In this document: positions 61,402 to 64,000 of the stretch, piece after piece | How positions within the stretch are numbered: the first letter of the stretch is position 1 | How the letters are laid out: each line of letters opens with the position of its first letter | Assembly: GCF_003610635.1 (NCBI RefSeq) | Contig: NZ_RAQJ01000001.1 | Location: 868,474 to 932,473, forward strand | Length of the DNA stretch: 64,000 nt | Direction: 5' to 3' | Origin: Ichthyenterobacterium magnum | GTDB taxonomy: Bacteria > Bacteroidota > Bacteroidia > Flavobacteriales > Flavobacteriaceae | Position numbers and translations under genes: made by a program | The notes under the pieces: model-generated | The model's database searches: none | The model's input: only the letters and a program-made list of their open reading frames with translations | What the model was told of the DNA's origin: nothing

Positions 61402-64000
61402 TTGAGTAATTTCAAAAACATACAAGCTAAATTAGAGCAGTTTATAAAAAGGTATTATACCAACGAACTGCTAAAAGGTGCAATTCTTTTTTTTGCCATA
61501 GGCTTATTATATTTAATTGCAACGCTTTTGGTTGAGTATGTGTTTTGGCTTAATCCCACAGCCAGAACCATTTTGTTTTGGGTTTTTATTGGTGTTGAGC
61601 TAGCGCTATTTATAAAGTTTATAGCATTTCCGTTAACTAAATTATTTAAGCTTCAAAAAGGAATTGATTTTATTGATGCTTCAAAAATTATAGGAAACCA
61701 TTTTCCTGAGGTTGATGATAAACTCCTTAATGTAATTCAACTTCATAAAGAACAATCGGGTTCAGAACTCCTTTTAGCAAGCATAGATCAAAAGTCTGCA
61801 GAACTGAGTCCTATTCCTTTTAAACTAGCTGTAAATTTTAAAAAGAACGCTAAATACCTTAAGTATGCAGCAATTCCTGTAGCAATTTTGTTAGTGTCTT
61901 TTTTAACAGGAAAAATTAATTGGTTTAGTGATAGTTATGAACGTGTTGTAAATTATCAAACTGCTTACGAACCTCCAGCACCTTTTGAGTTTTTTGTAAC
62001 CAATAACGATTTAAATGCTATTGAAAATAAAGACTTTAAATTAAAGATTTCTACTGCGGGCGATATTATTCCTGAAAACGCTCAAATTCATTACAACGGA
62101 GAGTCTTATTTTTTACAGCAAACCGCACCTGGTCAATTTGAGTATGTGTTTTCCCAGCTTAAAAGCGCTATAAATTTTAAGTTATCTGCTAATGACGTAA
62201 GCTCAAGAGATTATAAATTAAGCTTAATAAATACACCAACCTTGGTTAATTTTGAAATGGCTTTAGATTATCCTTCGCATACAAGAAAAAAAGATGAGGT
62301 TTTACAAAGCACAGGAAACACAACAATTCCTGAAGGCACAAAAGTAACTTGGAAAGTCAATACAAGGTCTACAGATGCGGTTAAACTGTATACTCAAGAC
62401 ACCTTAGATTTCGATGTAAAGCCCAATGGAAATTTTGAGGCTACTAAACGAATTTTTAGTAACCTAGAATACAATATTAGCACAAGTAATAAAGCATTAA
62501 AAGATTACGAAAACCTAGCATTTTCAATTAATGTTATTAAAGACAATTACCCAGAGATCAACCTAAAAGTTGAAAAAGATTCTATAGACAATCAATCACT
62601 TTATTTCCTTGGGCAAGTGAGTGATGATTACGGATTAAGCAAACTGCAGTTGGTCTATTATCCATCAGAAAACGAAGCGAATAAAGCCTATGAAATAATA
62701 GGGATATCTAAATCAAATTTTGACGAATTTGTAAGTGCGTTTCCAAATCAATTACAACTTGAAGAAGGCACAAACTATGAGCTATACTTTCAAGTATTTG
62801 ATAATGATGCGTTACACAATTATAAAAGCACAAAGAGCTCTGTTTTCACATATAGAAAATTGACTAAAGATGAAGAAGAACAAAAACAACTTAAAGAGCA
62901 AAACGAAACAATTAAAGATTTAAGTAAGTCTTTTGATAAGCTAAAAGAACAAGACAAGAAACTTGAAGAATTATCTAAAACCCAAAAGGAAAAACAAGAA
63001 CTTAATTTTAATGATAAGAAGAAGTTTGAAAACTTTTTGAAGCGCCAGAAAGAGCAAGAGCAATTAATGCAAAATTTTAATAAGAAATTAAAAGATAATT
63101 TAGAAGAATTTCAAAACGAAAACAAAGAAGAAGATAAGTTTAAAGAAGATTTAAAAAAACGCTTAGACGAAAACGAAAAACAGTTAAAAGAAGATGAAAA
63201 GCTGTTAGACGAATTGGAAAAACTTCAAGAAAAAATTAAAAAAGAAGAGTTAACTCAAAAGCTAGAAGAGTTAGCAAAACAAAACAAAAACAAAAAAAGA
63301 AGTTTGGAGCAACTTTTAGAGCTTACCAAACGCTATTATGTAGCTAAAAAAGCTGAAAAGCTTCAAAAAGAATTAGAAGATCTGGCTAAAGAGCAAGAAA
63401 AGCTTTCTGAAGAAACTAAAGAGAAGAATACAAAAGAAGCACAAGAAGATTTAAACAAAAAATTTGAAGACTTTCAGAAGGAAATGGAAGAACTTCAAAA
63501 CGAAAATAAAGCCCTTAAAAAACCTATAGATGTACCTCAAGATAAAGGCGCAGAAGAAGATGTAAAAAAAGACCAACAAGAAGCTACTGAAGAATTAGAG
63601 AAAAAAGAGAAAAACGAAGAAGAAGGTAAAGAGCAAGAATCACAACAAAACGAACAAAAAGCTAAGAAAAAGCAAAAAAAGGCTGCTCAAAAAATGAAAG
63701 AAATGAGCATGCAAATGGCTCAAATGATGCAAATGGGTGGCGGCGAGCAAATGTCTGAAGACGCTACTGTATTAAGACAAATATTAGATAATCTAGTCTT
63801 ATTTTCTTTTGACCAAGAAGGATTGATGAATCAATTTAAAAGTATTGAGATTAACCACAACGAGTATGGTAAACATTTGCGCAAACAGAGTAATTTAAGG
63901 GAGCATTTTGCACATGTAGATGATAGTCTTTTTGCTTTATCGTTAAGACAACCTGCTTTATCTGAGCAAGTTAATAAGCAAATTACAGAGGTCTTTTTTA
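61402..64000 (+). CDS. DUF4175 family protein (partial, N-terminal about 866 residues)
   Basis: Open to the window edge. Two helices near the N-terminus (LKGAILFFAIGLLYLIATLL and TILFWVFIGVELALFI) and a third at about residue 155 (YAAIPVAILLVSFLTG), then periplasmic beta-rich domains to about 490, then a long Lys/Glu/Gln coiled coil (about 490-770, for example KLKEQDKKLEELSKTQKEKQ) and a Met-rich stretch MKEMSMQMAQMMQMGGG. The architecture fits DUF4175 proteins of Bacteroidota. No ATG fits; the frame opens after a stop at 61381-61383 and the first usable start is TTG at 61402. Function unknown; the coiled coil suggests a scaffold. Confidence 0.85.
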   Translation, partial: MSNFKNIQAKLEQFIKRYYTNELLKGAILFFAIGLLYLIATLLVEYVFWLNPTARTILFWVFIGVELALFIKFIAFPLTKLFKLQKGIDFIDASKIIGNHFPEVDDKLLNVIQLHKEQSGSELLLASIDQKSAELSPIPFKLAVNFKKNAKYLKYAAIPVAILLVSFLTGKINWFSDSYERVVNYQTAYEPPAPFEFFVTNNDLNAIENKDFKLKISTAGDIIPENAQIHYNGESYFLQQTAPGQFEYVFSQLKSAINFKLSANDVSSRDYKLSLINTPTLVNFEMALDYPSHTRKKDEVLQSTGNTTIPEGTKVTWKVNTRSTDAVKLYTQDTLDFDVKPNGNFEATKRIFSNLEYNISTSNKALKDYENLAFSINVIKDNYPEINLKVEKDSIDNQSLYFLGQVSDDYGLSKLQLVYYPSENEANKAYEIIGISKSNFDEFVSAFPNQLQLEEGTNYELYFQVFDNDALHNYKSTKSSVFTYRKLTKDEEEQKQLKEQNETIKDLSKSFDKLKEQDKKLEELSKTQKEKQELNFNDKKKFENFLKRQKEQEQLMQNFNKKLKDNLEEFQNENKEEDKFKEDLKKRLDENEKQLKEDEKLLDELEKLQEKIKKEELTQKLEELAKQNKNKKRSLEQLLELTKRYYVAKKAEKLQKELEDLAKEQEKLSEETKEKNTKEAQEDLNKKFEDFQKEMEELQNENKALKKPIDVPQDKGAEEDVKKDQQEATEELEKKEKNEEEGKEQESQQNEQKAKKKQKKAAQKMKEMSMQMAQMMQMGGGEQMSEDATVLRQILDNLVLFSFDQEGLMNQFKSIEINHNEYGKHLRKQSNLREHFAHVDDSLFALSLRQPALSEQVNKQITEVFF

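Noticed and set aside
1-64000. CRISPR array, prophage, integron or insertion sequence
   Set aside because: No spaced direct repeats of CRISPR size, no Cas, integrase, transposase or phage structural genes seen on either strand.

Overview
The window is a compact, AT-rich stretch of chromosome from a member of the Bacteroidota, most likely a marine Flavobacteriaceae (Olleya/Lacinutrix/Winogradskyella-like; genus not resolvable by eye). Support: two proteins with type IX secretion (T9SS) C-terminal sorting domains, a CarboxypepD_reg/TonB-type outer-membrane receptor, a PID-CTERM-like mini-protein, repeated TANNTTTG -7 promoter boxes without clear Shine-Dalgarno sequences, tRNAs without encoded CCA, and several families typical of this group (DUF4175, S8 protease-rnpA-S41 order). 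I see no rRNA, CRISPR array, prophage or insertion sequence; most of the window is ordinary chromosomal core.

Layout. 1-7.5 kb: recJ (cut by the window edge), OsmC and AhpD-like redox proteins, a uracil-DNA-glycosylase-family protein, rsmI, then tdk-alr and mscL. 7.5-14.7 kb: asd; a secreted pair made of a diheme cytochrome-like lipoprotein and a VCBS/UnbV T9SS protein; an orphan ABC ATPase; a GreA-like protein and a FAD oxidoreductase. 14.7-19.8 kb: minus-strand run pdxA, DUF177, rpmF, fabH, accB, accC, which links ribosomal protein L32 to fatty-acid initiation. 19.8-24.3 kb: ribE, PID-CTERM-like protein, a CAU-anticodon tRNA, mce, rbfA, a LolC/E-like permease, dusB. 24.3-26.9 kb: a four-gene overlapping operon of an Lgt-like membrane protein, a tetraether-synthase (Tes/MJ0619)-like radical SAM enzyme and two paralogous tiny membrane proteins. 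26.9-43.6 kb: outer-membrane receptor, lepA, cation antiporter, USP-SulP pair, MBL hydrolase, S8 protease, rnpA, S41 protease, double-OmpA protein, ElaA-like GNAT, zinc CDF transporter, rpiB. 43.6-44.15 kb: a 572-base gene-free, very AT-rich region with repeated TGTTAATA. 44.15-64 kb: T9SS protein, rnr, YbjQ-like, DUF2807, LysE family, tRNA-Cys, folB, zinc ribbon, glnS with a run of envelope genes (acyltransferase, phosphoethanolamine transferase), DUF1761, FemAB-like protein, SPFH protein, beta-barrel protein, gltX, alkB-like monooxygenase and the start of a DUF4175 protein.

The most promising candidate for an undescribed system is the 24335-26876 operon. The radical SAM protein carries the cysteine layout of archaeal tetraether lipid synthase (rubredoxin-like CPxC/CxxHG site, CxxxCxxCx7C site, canonical CxxxCxxC, GGEP), and it overlaps translationally with an Lgt fold that lacks the canonical catalytic His and Asn. 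This suggests a bacterial membrane-lipid or lipoprotein acyl-chain modification. Secondary signals are the AT-rich region at 43.6-44.15 kb (possible origin or regulatory region), dispersed GTCA-ended inverted repeats between genes, heptamer repeats, a thymidine kinase that has lost its zinc site, and extra C-terminal domains on GlnRS and the SulP transporter.
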